Assembly: GCA_030762175.1 (NCBI GenBank)
Contig: CM060837.1
Coordinates: forward strand, 9,256,001-9,320,000
DNA from: Metallyticus violacea
Taxonomy: Eukaryota > Arthropoda > Insecta > Mantodea > Metallyticidae
Reading direction: 5' to 3'
DNA: 64,000 nucleotides
Position 1 is the first letter of the stretch. Each line of letters opens with the position of its first letter. Under the pieces are notes generated by a model. That model was not told the origin of the DNA. It saw only the letters and a list, made by a program, of their open reading frames with translations, and searched no databases. Shown one piece after another: positions 1-41,539 of the stretch. A program made the translations under genes and the position numbers.

Positions 1-141
1 AAATTGTGCACTGCATCAACCCAAATGAAATAGGGTTGCAACAATTCCATGCCTCTATAAATAGTTTTCATGCCATTTAAATTAATATTTTCATCTCCTT
101 TACTTTTCTTTGGGTCAAGTACTATGGTCTAATATACTTAC

Positions 142-287
142 CTAAAGTGACAGTGTAACGTACTGGAGTTGCTATCTTATATAAGGCATATGCAAGTGCA
201 ACATAACCAGCATTTGTTTCTTTCAAATGACTAACTATTTTTTCACTGAAGCCCATACTCTCAAGTAAGGCTACCACATCAACACCA
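142..287 (-). CDS. FAM210-like exon 3
   Basis: Poly-T tract and CAG acceptor, then GVDVVALLESMGFSEKIV and ending PVRYTVTLG. The donor is GTAAGT. This is the most conserved part of the family. In vertebrate homologues the next residues continue directly after TLGG, so the next exon is expected to the left of the window. Confidence 0.92.
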
Positions 288-1600
288 CTGGAAAAAAAAA
301 GGTATAACATTTACCAGATTTAAGAACCAAACTTCTGGGAACAACATACTCTCTATCTCTAGCTTAATAATATCAAAACCATATAAACTAATATACTTTA
401 TTACCTTTTGGCCATGTAATAGAAGCCTCCAAACCAGCAAATAGATGTGATTAAATGAACAGGTACCAGAACATACCAGTAATCTCTATACATACTTTTG
501 AATCGTTTGATTAGAGACTGTTTCTCTGGTTGTTCTGGTTCATTTCTTTTTGGTTCATCAACACAGTATGTTCTTGAGCATAATGAACCTAATGGAAAAT
601 GTTTCTGTGCAGTCTTATAGGTGCAGGCATAAGGAGCGTGAAAAAGTACTAATTTTCTTTTCACATCACATGAAGCAAGTGTGTAATCTGGAAAGAAGTA
701 CACATTTTATTTTTTTACATAAATTTATATGACAGCTTTAACATGTAAGATATACAGTTTTATTTATATATGAGATATTGTTTTATCAATCCCCCCCTTT
801 TGTTTTTAAATATGGCAATAAAAATATTCTTTTTTTTTTTCCCCCCTTCAATGCTTCTAGAACAAGTTGATCATATATATTTTGAATATTCACCATATAT
901 TGTCTATTCTGTTTTATTCTATTCTATTGTGTTACATTTCAGTTCATCCTATATAAAAGTGTTTACTCATCTATGGACAATGGGGTACTTTTGAATCACC
1001 AATTTTTTAATATTCGGTTTTATCCTCCATAACTCCCCTCCAGCAAATAAAAGCTTTTTTACAGGAATGCATATGAAGTACCACATGAAAGCTGTGACTG
1101 GAAATTCAACTTTCATATATTTTAGCCTGCTATTGGTTATCTCTTGAGGAAATGCTCAATCTGCGAGGATCACAGAGCTTAAATATGTTCTAAACTTAAC
1201 GTTTTGTACATTAATATTTTTGAAACTAAAATAAATGGACAACATATTCATGAATTTATTTACTGTCAAAGCAACTATCTTTATATAAATATTACACAGA
1301 AAATATTTAATGAATTGTTGTAGACAGCAAAGTAAACTACCTCTTATTGAAAAAAAATAAGAATATTAATTAAATTATTACGAAACATTCTAGAATAACA
1401 AACTCTCGTTTATATGTGCCAGTGGACGAGCGATTACCTCTTGCAGAACAACGAAGATACCTATTTTCAAGTCGCAGAAAACTGTTCTTTTCAACATTGT
1501 GCAACCACGAATTGGGAGTCAAGAATTGTGGATTAGCACAAGCTATAAACGCTAATCGGCTAGACCTATATGAACACAATTTAGTGCTTGAAACAAACAT
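142..1600 (-). CDS. FAM210-like (DUF1279) mitochondrial protein, partial
   Basis: Three joined minus-strand exons (1438-1600, 405-687, 142-287) give about 197 residues, and the gene leaves the window on the left. Phases agree at both junctions (1 and 2), and an in-frame stop lies just upstream of the ATG. Residues 1-54 are rich in Arg, Ser and aromatics with few acidic residues, as in a mitochondrial presequence, and end in LRCSAR. The middle is variable. The C-terminal part carries the DUF1279 signature: RFKSMYRDYWYVLVPVHL, a hydrophobic segment, MAKSGVDVVALLESMGF, and ATPVRYTVTLG. Family members sit in the mitochondrial inner membrane and affect mitochondrial translation and muscle or erythroid metabolism in vertebrates. 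A or B paralogue cannot be decided from the fragment. The missing C-terminal exon should follow the phase-1 donor at 140-141. It is divergent to the RNMT gene. Confidence 0.87.
405..687 (-). CDS. FAM210-like exon 2
   Basis: Acceptor CTTCTTTCCAG before base 687, donor GTAATA after base 405. It reads DYTLASCDVKRKLVLF at the start and WYVLVPVHLITSICWFGGFYY near the end, the latter being the membrane segment of DUF1279. It ends in phase 2 (AG), completed by T of exon 3 to Ser in MAKSGVD. Confidence 0.9.
688..1437 (-). other. FAM210-like intron 1
   Basis: AT-rich intron of 750 bp with a T/C homopolymer block at 830-848. No coding or mobile-element signal was recognised. Confidence 0.6.
1438..1600 (-). 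CDS. FAM210-like exon 1 (mitochondrial presequence)
   Basis: ATG at 1600-1598, with in-frame TAG at 1627-1625 upstream. It codes for 54 residues beginning MFVSSTKLCSYRSSR. The donor GTAATC follows base 1438. The exon ends in phase 1 (G), which matches exon 2 starting with AT to make an Asp codon. Exon 1 is inferred from phase match and presequence-like composition; no homology was available to confirm it. Confidence 0.65.
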
Positions 1601-2483
1601 TTTGAATGAAAAAATTGTAAAATGCTACAATGTTTGATAGGTTATGAGTTCACGTAGTGAGAGAACTTAACCTCAATCCAAATCATAGTAGTGTAGCAAC
1701 AGATTTTACGAAATTATAACTAGCAATGTGCCTCCAATATGCACAACATAATGTCTATGATTTCTCCTTAAACAAACTGGAGTTCGCGTTTTATTTTTGT
1801 TTAGTTCCAAAAATTCCAGATTGCTGCTGTTACGCTCTGCTTGCATCACATGTTTAAATCCAGATTCCGTGTTGCCAAATTTAAATATAAAGAGTGAAAA
1901 ACCTATCTTAAATGCTCGGGAAGGTTTATAATGAATGCAATAACAAGAGCTTGGATACTTATACATATTCAAAATAATGATCGCCATCTGATTGTATTAA
2001 AAGCTCAGTATGAGTGGTGATTAAATTATTTAGCAACAAACGTAATTTTAATGTGTCAAGAAATTAATTTCTCTCTTTTTCAAATATAACTCTATAAAAC
2101 TGGCAACATTGAATATGAAGTTGTTTGTATCATTTGTGATGGATTCCGGACTTGGAATGTTATGTTTATATAAATGTAAATGTGGTGAATTTTAGCTCCA
2201 AACTTTCAGTGGTGATAGAAGTGAACAATCAGTATTTATCAAAACTTATCTAGTGTTCGTTTAAAGATAATTGTGTATATGTGGAGTGCCTCGAATACAT
2301 ATAATTAATACAGAGAACTGTCATATAACCGTTTATAAAACAGATTTAGTATTGTAATAAATGCACGCTGTTCAGCTCTGTTAAAACACAATTTTTATAT
2401 ATCGTTGTCACTCTACGTGTAACATGGTGACGTGTTTATTAACATTACATTCTTAGTTTGTTGTCGAAATATTTAAATACATA
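1601..2483. promoter_or_regulatory. Divergent promoter region FAM210-like / RNMT
   Basis: The 883 bp between the two start codons of oppositely directed housekeeping genes must hold both promoters and 5' untranslated leaders. No TATA box could be placed with confidence and the block is not GC-rich. The RNMT leader has an in-frame TAG at 2454-2456. Promoter function is inferred from gene arrangement only. Confidence 0.55.
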
Positions 2484-31234
<28,751 letters not shown>

Positions 31235-31745
31235 GTTTTGAACCTAGACCAGGAAAAGTTTCCAGTGAAAAAGTGAATATTATTGAATACCTAAAAACTT
31301 GAGGTTCTAAACTGTATGGTACAAATCAAATCACAAGGATATTGGAAGCCATAATAAAGTTAGGTTTCTACATATTCACTAGTGTTCAAAGGTATACAAA
31401 CTGGAAAGCATAATTTTACTTGGTGACTGAGGAAAGTATTAGCAATTTGTTAACAAATACTTTTGTAGTGCATTGTGCAAGTATGAGTTTTCAGAATAAC
31501 ATTTTCAGAGGAAAACAGAATGGATTTAGTTTCCCATAAACTCTCTCCCCATATCTCCTTTGTAGAATAGAACTGTATTGAATGCTCATTTCAGGAGCAT
31601 TTCAAAGGATTGAATATAATTTAGCATTTTTATACAGGATTAGAAAGTTTGTCTTTTTTATTTTATTTATAAATATATTTATTTTACTGAATGATATTGC
31701 ATTCAAATTTTCATACAGAAATAAATAAAAGGTTCTTCATTTTGC
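31235..31745 (+). terminator. RNMT: RNMT 3' UTR with polyadenylation signals
   Basis: Overlapping AATAAA hexamers at 31720-31729 are followed by a T-rich stretch; an earlier AATAAA lies near 31353. Either could set the transcript end. Confidence 0.55.
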
Positions 31746-31979
31746 TGTTTAATTAGATATTAATCTTGCCATCTGCATATATTGCAAAAGAGTCCACTTG
31801 CCAAGGAAAATTATGGGATGAAGTCAGAACTGTAGGCTTACATTTTTTGTTTATTTTATTATCAATTATAATAATAATATTTCTTCCCATCATAGAAGAT
31901 GTTTAGTGTCTGCTCTCTACTGTAAAATAAGCCTGGATCTTTCTTAAAAGATTTTAAGAAACATTGCAGTATGTCCTGC

Positions 31980-32470
31980 TATAAATTGGCATTTATCTTT
32001 TGAATATTTTCTTTTACTATTTTTAAATCACATGAATTATTGGCATACACTTTGTTTCTGAGGTTTTCCAACAAATAAAAATTATATGCCTTTAAATCTG
32101 GGATCTAAGGAGCCACGAACCTAAACTAATAATTCTAGCCTCCCCATTTTGTTCCTATTCACACCATACAATGTTCAGATAGTTTCATTACCTGCATATA
32201 AACTCATACCTTCTTGCATAATTTCTTCAGCAAATTAACAACTCAGTATCTAATTTATGTCTGGTAAGTAGTAAACATGTCTTCATAAAATATGGGCTCA
32301 ATACAGTTTGCACTAATTGTATACCACATGTTATGTTTTTGTCATAAAAAAAGAGGTTCAGTTAGTCCACCAGGGTTGTTATTACTGCTGTACCTTTGCT
32401 CTATGGGCTGACATATTGAAATAAGCTTCATCTGTGTAAACATTTAGGATAGGATCAAGAAGTTCATGTA
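31980..32470 (-). pseudogene. Mariner-like remnant (type M2)
   Basis: Very decayed relative of the 5320 and 26140 copies, recognised by the shared stretch CAACAAATAAAAAT followed by TTAAATCTGGG and its order of remnants. Reading frame destroyed. Confidence 0.45.
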
Positions 32471-32639
32471 CAAAATTGATAATCAATTACAGCACCTCAC
32501 TCATTTTTGCATATTCTATGGGTTTTATTTGTGGTACAAAAGTAATTTTATGGGAATGAAGGTTAAGATTTATCTACATTCCATGAGGGGTTTTATACTT
32601 CAGAACAGGGAACAAGTCACAATTTACAAAGTTGTGTTA

Positions 32640-32890
32640 CAATGGCAATGCCATGGCAAAATGGTTAAGACTGCGTGCATCCCCTAGAGTGGGATTTATG
32701 GCAGACAAAGAAATACTTGGACATGTTTTCTCCTGATATTCTGGTTTCCCCTCTCACTCTCCATCATCATCTTATTCCCATCTTCATCTTAATCATTCAG
32801 CATAATGTAGTCTGCCAATTCTCGATGCACATATTTCACATGGATAACACTCTTGTCATCCATGTGTGGAACTCCAATGCCTGACCAGCA
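32640..32890 (+). repeat. Possible SINE-like sequence
   Basis: CATGGCAAAATGGTTAAGAC resembles a pol III A box and is followed by a pyrimidine-rich body. No second copy found in the window. Confidence 0.3.
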
Positions 32891-32932
32891 AATGAGTTGG
32901 CATTGAAACTCATTTACTTAATGATTTTGGTC

Positions 32933-35038
32933 TACCGTATTTACCCATGTAATGGACACACTTTTTTTATAACAAAAACTAGTGTGTCCTTTATGTGATG
33001 AAAATATTTTAGTAAAAAAAAAACACGCATTAAAGGTGTGCCAGCTCAAATATTAAAATAATCTATAGAATATGTAACGATATATGAATCGCAACCAATT
33101 TATATATCAATTGCATTGCACTTAAGACGATGGATAATTAGCAACATCCATATGAACAGATGATAACTTGCAACAATGAATACAGTAACAATAATGCAAG
33201 ACACTATTGTTATTATTAACACTAGTCTTAACCTTGTTCACTGTCAGGTTCAGCATCACTGCGCTCATTTGTCACAGATTGACATTCCTCCTCATCTTCA
33301 TCCCATAAAATATTGTATTCTGTCTCAATGATTATGTTTGATATGAGGGTCTTCAAGAAACTTTTTTTTTAAAACTATTTCTGGCATTATCATGTTCCAA
33401 GTCTGTGTTATCCAGTCACATATCATTTTGATTGTTAGTCACTGTATCTTTGCTGCAGCCATCATTTCATGACCACCGTCTGCCATTCACTTTGTGTATT
33501 CTTTCCTTGTAATCCTTGAATGATTTGTTTATACTTACATTCATATGTTGAAGCACTGACGTAGGATCACCAGGGATAACAGTGATGTCAGTTTTTGACT
33601 ACAGAAGAATTTTTTTTGTATTGTCACCTAAGTGACCTTGGAAACTTTCCCAAATGAGTACAGCAGGTTGGCAAATTAAAGCACTGGGACAATGTTGCCA
33701 CGGTCCACAACCAATCTTGAAGTGATCTGCATCCATCCATCCCTTTACATGGACTCTTACATGAATAGGTCTGCATATTGGCAATTTAATTTTTGGCCTT
33801 TATATATATATGACAAACTAGTAATTTCCTTCCATCGGCTGTTACTGTCAGCATCACTGTGCAATGCGTTTTATCATAATCGGTTGTGCGTATCAGCACA
33901 CTACTTCCTTCTTAGGGATTGTGTAGGTTGGTATAACAAAAAAGATCATTGTCTGATCCAGTTTGATTCGATTTATTTATGAACGCTCTTTAACATCTTA
34001 GGTCATTAGCATCCAATTTAATCCAGGGCATGAAACGGCCGACAAATTTTGCTCATAGGCCTCTTCTTTCAGGCTTGACATTCTTTTTTGTGCCATAAAT
34101 GTACAATTCGGGACCCACAGCTTTATTTCCCTTCCGAAGGAAGTCATACTCGAAAAAATCCATCGGTCCAGGCCAGGATCAAACCGGTGATCTTGGGTTT
34201 AGGAGGCATGTATGGTTACCACTACACCACCAGGACCGACTTGTCTGATGCACATGCCCAGTTTGTAATAACAAATAATTCTTATCTTCATCTTTACTAT
34301 GAATTTATGGAAATCCACCAGTTTATAGTCTTACGGCATTCATTGGCAATTTGAAGCGCATCTTCTAAGAGGAAGGCCTTTCCTTCTCATGAAATGAAGG
34401 GTTCAACTTTTCCCTCCTTTTATTCACCATTGCTCATACTTGCTGCGATTTCACGTGCTTTGTAATACATCATTTCATATGACATTCCAATTTCATTGTT
34501 CCTTAACTTTGTTACGTATTCCAGTAGTTTATTTTAAATTTCAGGATACTTCGCACATTTTGAACCATGATTTTTCCTTCTTTTTTTTTTAAATCCCCCC
34601 CCCTTTTTTTTTTCCTTATGCGCATTACACTGAAACACGGTTAATTCTTGTCCAGCTACTCTGTTACTACATTCTTCTGCAAATTTGATAACTTTCAGCT
34701 TAAAACCCGCTGTATAACTTGTATATTTTGGTCAATTCTTATCCATTGTCAAAACACAATTTTATCAACACAATTTATTACTGCAGATGTCCTAAGAATG
34801 CTATGTTAATAATTGAAGAGTACCTATATTTTGTGCTCGTAAAAAAAACAGTCTCAATTGCAGTGGTACAATACATTTTTGTTTAAAAACTTGAATTTAA
34901 ATATAAACAGTGCATCCAATCTGACAATTTTCAAAATGATTAAAACAATCATTGTTTAAAATTAGATGCTTATATTACACTGGGAATTTTTTTAATGCGA
35001 AAAATTGGAGTGCATCCATTACACCGGTAAATACGATA
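32933..35038 (-). mobile_element. Pogo-like DNA transposon with both ends
   Basis: Inverted ends CCGTATTTACCCATGTAATG (from 32935) and, reversed from 35036, TCGTATTTACCGGTGTAATG, with TA on each side. Minus strand: KYTSYTAGFKLKVIKFAEE near 34740-34680 (N-terminal DNA-binding helix-turn-helix), then DDE-region pieces DYDKTHCTVMLTVTADGRK (33890-33830) and KGWMDADHF (near 33735). Stops throughout. An S1 SINE lies inside. Confidence 0.85.
33961..34240 (-). repeat. tRNA-derived SINE, family S1, inside pogo element
   Basis: Reverse copy of the S1 family. Flanked by TTGTCTGATCCA (33949-33960) and TTGTCTGATGCA (34241-34252), an 11/12 target duplication. Confidence 0.9.
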
Positions 35039-35039
35039 G

Positions 35040-36440
35040 TCTAGCATTATTTACTGTAACTCACTCTTTTGTGAACAAGTTAAATATGGTTTGAGATCTT
35101 TTAATTTCCTTTTAGTATATGAGACTTAAATATATTACATACCCTTGGCACCAATCATATTTCAAAATACTCATCTTTTGCTTTCATAGAGGCTTGAAGT
35201 CTCTGGCTAGTCATCTACTGCAACAAGGATGGCCTCAGTAGGAAAAGTTTGTCTCTACTACCATAAGTAGCACCTGTGGTGCCTCAGTAGTAAAAACAGG
35301 CATTAAACACCATTAAAAAAATAAATAAAAAAATAAAAACTTTGAACATTCAGTTATGCCTCTTTTTGCAGACAATTCCCTGTAGCAGAACTTTCTTTCA
35401 TTGTTTAATGCTTTGCATTTAGCAATAAAGTCATTAGCATTTTTGCTTTCCAATACTTCTGTATTTTGTTTTTTTCTGTAGTTAATGCACCACAGGTCAT
35501 AAGGCAATCTTCATTCATATCTTCTTGAGTGCTACATAGAGGGCATGATGATAAAGGTAGAATTCCTAGTTAGTAGTGTTCATGTTATACCAGTTGCTCC
35601 ATTTGCACGAAACACATGCAACACGTGCACACAAAATTATTTGGTTAGATCAAATTGACAATTGACCAACATTATTGCAAAACATGTAGCAACATGACAA
35701 AAAAAATTCATTGATATCAATGCCAACTGTGCAAAGCTGAGAACTTTTCATCTTGCCCTCATAAAGCCACTGACTGGCTCATTCCGGCAGTTGACAACTG
35801 ATTCTTCTGCACAATTCACTGAAAGTCAGTAGTTTCTCATATGAGGTATGCTAGTTGGATTAACCAGTGAAATGAAGATACTGTATATATATTTTTTTTT
35901 AAGTTTTGCTTATGCATCACTGCCATATATACATATTCAGTGTTTTTGCTTCTTCATAATTTGTTCAAACATGAAAAGCACAGCATGTTTCAAGCATTTG
36001 TCTCATCTCATTGATAAAGATATAAAGATAATATGTCAGAGAAAATGGTTCTTTTAGTGGAACCTTATTTATTCATTTTCATAAAAATGAAAAATAAAAA
36101 TATTGTTTGGCAGCTGTTTGGGCTCAATCTGTATGAATATTGTTAATATGAATGCAGTTGTGAAAACTTTTGTAAACGTAGCTAATGAAGCTAAAGTTAT
36201 TTAACTCTGTATTGTAATGTTTTAATTGATAAATACAGTAAAGGTTTGTGGACTTATTTTTCATTTGAATGAATGTACAGACTCCAGTTCTCAGTTTGAC
36301 AATAACCAAGTAAAGCCTCTTTATGTTTACACATGCTTTAGAAGAAGTGCTATAACTGAGCATGACCATTTCAATACTGCAAAGCACTGGTGCTCTCACA
36401 AGGAAGGATGATGATATGTTGTCTTGCAAATGTCATTCAT
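35040..36440. other. Intergenic, sparse
   Basis: Holds one short SINE S2 tail fragment (35236-35330); otherwise nothing recognised. Confidence 0.45.
35236..35330 (+). repeat. SINE family S2, 3' fragment
   Basis: CTGTGGTGCCTCAGTAGTAA and an A-rich tail match the inverse of the S2 copy at 53540-53790. Confidence 0.6.
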
Positions 36441-36441
36441 A

Positions 36442-38486
36442 TACGGTGTCCCAAAATTAGACCAACAAATTTTGGGATAAGTTAGATAATGTTAAGAACC
36501 CATGGGCTGTGATGTTTCGTTTCTGTGCAAAAAACGTGTTATATCATTAATGCTTCCCCGTAGTTCGTTTACTCCTTCAGCTCAGTATCACACATCTGCT
36601 CAATTTGATTTCTTCTACAGCAGCTCAGTATCATGCTTGCATACAGTTTGTTTAGTCAAACCGGTATCATACTTTATTTGTTTACTCTCTAAGCTCAGTG
36701 TCATCTGTACTTCCAGATTCCGGTAAGGGGGGGGGCGCGGGAGACCGTTGCCCTACAGATGCTCCAGGTGCGGGCTCTGCGGACCCTGAGTGCCCGTGGT
36801 ACCTCTGACGTACTAGAGGGAGCCGGGCCGGACTTGATTCGAGCCCCTCCCGGAAGGGAGTTGTCCGGATTGGGTTGGACTCGGCTTGGCAGTGGACCTG
36901 TCACTCACGGGGAATTGAGGACCTACGATGGCGGCGTGTCCCAGGGGAGTGCCGCAGACGTGTATCGTGGGGGCCGGTGCGCCGGAATCGCCGTTGTTTG
37001 TAGGGAGAGTGGTGGCTACCTTAATGCTGGGGGGTGACTCACCTCTTAAATGCGAGGAGGTCTAAGCTAGTATGACCTATCCACCAGTGAGAATCTGGAA
37101 GCTAAGGGAACTTAGCGCGCCTGGGCGACGCAATCATCTGCAGCCGAACGGCGGGTCGGTTTAGAGTTACAAGGTACCGTCCTAACGCAAAATACCATGG
37201 GTGGCACAGACCTCTGTGTTACAACCCCTGGACCTAGAGCCTGGTAGTACTCGAAATCACATGTACTTCCAGATAGTATATTGACTTATTTGTTCTCTTA
37301 TCAGTCTACCATTGGGCAAAAATTCAGTTTATTCACTTAGATGAGCAGAAGTTCAAGGACAGCAGCGATCTAAATGATTTCCTGTGGCTTGGCTAAATCG
37401 TACTGAGGTGCTTAAAGGACAGTCCTTCTAGGTATTCTTATTATATCTCGACGATTGAATTCAAGTGGTCTACGGTCAGTGAACTTCTGCAGGAACAGTG
37501 TTAAATATGTTTCATTTTCAAAAGACCCATGTTACTATGCCAGATGACCACCCTTGTGACAGCAATTTTGTGCATGGTATTTGCACCAAACTGAGCAGCC
37601 ACAAGACTTTTCAATACATATGATGTTCACAAATGAAGCATGCTTCACACTTTAAGAATTGTTTAATTCTCACAATTCACATATTTTGGACCTTTGAAAG
37701 ACTGTATGACACATGTGGTTACATCAGTTCAGTTTTGGCGTCATTGTGTGGGTAGGGATGGTAAATTAATTTCTGATAGGACAATACATTTTGCCACAAC
37801 TCCATCAACAATTACTGGTGATTTTGAGGGAAGTTCTGCCAGAGTTACTGGAAATTGTTCCTCTTAATATCAGAAGTACTCTGTGATTTCAACATAATGG
37901 GACACCAGCTCACTTTTGTATGTCGTGATCTGACAACTATATACAGCAAACACTGAATAGGTCAGGGTTGGCCTGTTTGGCTAGCGCACTCGCCTGACCT
38001 CAATCCTCTTTATTTTTACTTGTGGGGACACATGAAGTCGTATTTTTACAAAACTTCTGTTGTTTGTATTGAATATCTTGTAGTTGTATAACTAGCACAA
38101 CTGATGAAATCAGAGACATCCGAGCATCTTTGAGAGAGTTAGACAGGGTATGGCATGTCAATGCGTGCTTTGTTTAGAAGTAAATGGTTATGTGTTCAAG
38201 TATCTGCTTTGAGATGAGAATTATGTGCTTGTTTGTTTCAAATGTTAATTTAACACTATCATGTATTCTTGGGTCAAATGAATATTGTATTAATTTTAAT
38301 TGGCTTTATTTATTATTTTTCATGTACTGGATTACCCCAGTCTCTTTCTGTAAAATTGTCCAAGTAATGAGTAACCTTATACTGAAATGAAATGTCATAG
38401 CCCTTGGGTTCCTTAACCAAAAATGCTTTAAAATCAATAATCTATCCTATCCAAAGTTTGTCAGTCTAATTTTGGGACACTTGGTA
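36442..38486 (+). mobile_element. Mariner-like element with inverted ends and nested insert
   Basis: Left end GGTGTCCCAAAATTAGAC (from 36446) is inverted as GTCTAATTTTGGGACACT (38464-38481), with TA on each outer side. Plus strand near 37900-38060 holds a decayed transposase end around the Asp-Leu-Asn block (CGCCTGACCTCAATCC) and LWGHMKS-like residues. A GC-rich insert occupies 36719-37261. Confidence 0.82.
36719..37261. mobile_element. GC-rich insertion of unknown type
   Basis: About 543 bp, far richer in G and C than the rest of the window, bounded by the perfect 13 bp direct repeat TGTACTTCCAGAT (36706-36718 and 37262-37274). No poly-A tail, no inverted ends. GATTCGAGCCC near 36836 resembles a pol III B box. 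One short open reading of 45 codons (ATG near 36928) has no recognised relative. Confidence 0.75.
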
Positions 38487-38489
38487 CAG

Positions 38490-40823
38490 TGCATTAAATA
38501 GAGAAATGCAACATATATATACCACCTAAGTTTTATTTCAACAGGAGATATTGGTCTTCAAAATTATAATGGAAGACCATGACTGGAGAAATCATGTGGA
38601 TTATTATTAAATAAATGGTTAGTATAGACAAATAGTCAATCATATAACATAAAACAATAGGTTTGCCAGATTCTCAATATTTGGTCATATATTATTGTGT
38701 TTTCCTGTCTCTTTGCTATAAAATAGTCACACATTTCACGGTTTATCATATGCTTCAGGATGTTTGTATCTGCAACTATATTTTATTATGTTTTTGAATT
38801 TTTTGAATAGTTTTAGTTGTTATTTTTCTTTTTTGTGCGAAGAGTAATTTTAGTTTTACGCGAGATGTCATATCAATCACTAATCCCAGACAACAGAAAT
38901 GGGGAGGATCAAAATTTCCATCCTTTTTCCTTGGTTGTTTTGTTCATATCAGCCAGGTATCTTTACGAAAATTTAATTTTTGTTTTTTAATTAGAGGTAA
39001 TGACTGATAAGATGAGCATAACACATTCTCTTCAAAAAGCTGTTTTTTTATTTGTTTGAAATAGCCATGCTCTTCTGCTATAAACTGAAGTAATCCACCA
39101 ACAGTTTCATATTACTACCTGTCTCATTGTAGGAGAACATCATACATACAAAGGTACCAATTCTGAAAACATACTTCCACATCACAAAGACGTGTGATTT
39201 ATCCTATCAGACAACATGCAACTCTCTTCTGAATGTCATACTACTTGCAGTAAAATACGGGAAATCTGCACTTACCCACCTGTTCCTCCCTCTCCTGTCA
39301 ATACCATTGCACTATAGCAGTCTTTTAAAGGATTTTTTTTTGTTTATAATCCGTAACAAAACTAAAATAGTTGTGTTCTATTTTCAGAAACAACTGCCAT
39401 GAACCTTCCTTGTGAGAAGACATATGCCATTCTTTCTCTTATGAAACTTAGACCATTTCTGTAAAAATTAGTAATAATACATAATACAGAAGTAATTTTC
39501 ATCAATGATCTTGTGTTGTCATACAATTTTTAAGTCTTTTTGTTGAAATGCAGAGAGACTGATTAAAGTGCTACCCAACAGCATGGCATTTTTATATATG
39601 AGTATAGAGTACAGATATCATTTAGTAGCAAAGTGTTATTACCAGAGAAGAAAGCAAGTGCTGAAATTGTCCAGTCACTTTTGACACCTCCTGAAAAGTT
39701 GGAGGGTTCACTTTAAAAAATGTATGCTATATCACAATGAACATTTATTTTAAATTCTTTTGAGATGTACACAGTTATGACAAAGCTCTTGTGGTAGTAC
39801 TTAGCTCTCCGGTTCCAGTGGCATTTCAGGTGGACAATTTTATTTTTATGTGCAATGTTTGAGCCTTTGCAACATGATTTAGGATTCCAAGATTTTTTAT
39901 TATAGTTTGTAAAATGATGACAAAAACTCATTCTATGCCATGACTTCAGCTTGTGGTAGGTTGCGGTGCTCAAAGGAAACAGTTTTTTTACCTGTGCCAC
40001 TACTACTTGAGTTTTGAACTTGAATTTATTTCTCTTTACATCAATATACAATTGAAATATTACAATAAGATCTATGTCTTCGTCAATTCCGTAGTAACAA
40101 TATAAACTTAATATATATCATTATGACTCTATTACAATATTTTAATTCTAAACACTTCATCCAACTATTTTTATTCTTGTGAGTTACTTATTTTCTTAGT
40201 ATCATATACACACTAACACCCAGGTTATTGGTGTATAATAATCCTGTTTCTAATGCTAATTTATTTGATTCCCTCTCCTATTTAATTTATCAATCATTGA
40301 CTATCTGACCATTCTTTATCATTTCTCCCTCACTTTCCCCTAAATACACTGTAATATCCATAAATTATTATACTTCTAAGGTTACATTTCTTTCTACATT
40401 TTCTTCCATCATCCTCTTTGTCATTCTTATCCTAAATCTTTACCGAAATCATTACCTGTTATTTTTACATCCTTTTCTCCTCTTACAATTAAAATCTTCC
40501 CTAATTAAAATTTTCTCATCTAAGTTTTCCCATTTTTTATTCCTAATCTTTTCTCTCCATAACTGTTTCATTACAATATGACAAACAATGAACATTTCTA
40601 TTGGTTTCTCACATATTAAACAATTTCAGTATGAGTTATCGATCCATCTTAGCAGAGTGGAAGTTTCAAAGGTCAAGATTGAGAACACAATGTTTCTTTA
40701 GCATTTTTTAGTATTATTGTTGCTTTTAACATTACATAGACAATGCTGTGTACTTTTATTCCTTTTGATTTTCTTCCTTTCTGTTTCTAACTTTGTAACA
40801 CTGATATGAAATATTCATTTCAT

Positions 40824-40857
<34 letters not shown>

Positions 40858-41535
40858 ATATTATTATTTCACAGATAACGGAAGTTTAGTTGAGATTGGA
40901 ACAATGATGAGCCCAGGGATCATGGAAGCAAGAGTTTCTTGACATTTGTATTTGCAGGATAAGGGAAAACTAAAAAAAAGCAATCAAACAATTGAATCCA
41001 ACCCAGATTTTAACTCACATTTATTGGATTACAAAACACACTCTAAACCAACACCACGAATATGGACTATTATTACACATAAGGTATCAGTGGTAACCAG
41101 TAGGTGAGAGGTATATTAAGCTGGTTGGTGCTAGTCTTTATTATTACCTTCCCACGTCTGCATGGTACAGAGGTGGTAGGTCTATGTCTCAACGTCAATG
41201 CCACGAATTCTGCTTTGAATGGTACAAGTCAAGATACACACTGAATGAAATTTTCACCATTCTCAGAAACACTAGGAACAATCAAGATTTGTGTTTAATA
41301 CTGTTAGCTTTTTCTGCATTAGATTAGAAGAGAAATGAAAGACTGAGAACGGTAAAAACCAAAACTATCAAGAGAATCAGGGAACATCTCAGGAACCAGT
41401 GCCTCACATAAAAGGGGTTGTCCCTGAAAATAAAGAGTTACATTAATATGGTTTTAATTGGTGCAAATTCTTACAGTGAAGTGTAACAGTAATTAAACAT
41501 TTTTATAAAAAGAATCACTAAAATTTCACTCAATA
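38490..41535. other. Intergenic, unrecognised
   Basis: No gene found. A minus-strand 112-residue reading at 39713-40051, rich in Lys, His and Cys, has no family I know. A microsatellite lies at 40825. Confidence 0.4.
40825..40857. repeat. (TCA)11 microsatellite
   Basis: Eleven perfect trinucleotide units. Confidence 0.97.
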
Positions 41536-41539
41536 TTTA

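Noticed and set aside
36759..37037. 92-residue gene in the GC-rich block
   Set aside because: GC-rich DNA has few stops, three frames are partly open, and none resembles a known protein.
38098..38115. Hammerhead core at CTGATGA
   Set aside because: CTGATGAAATCAGAGAC has no stem II or GAAA at the right place.
39713..40051. 112-residue minus-strand gene
   Set aside because: No start context, splice partners or family resemblance; AT-rich low-complexity reading.
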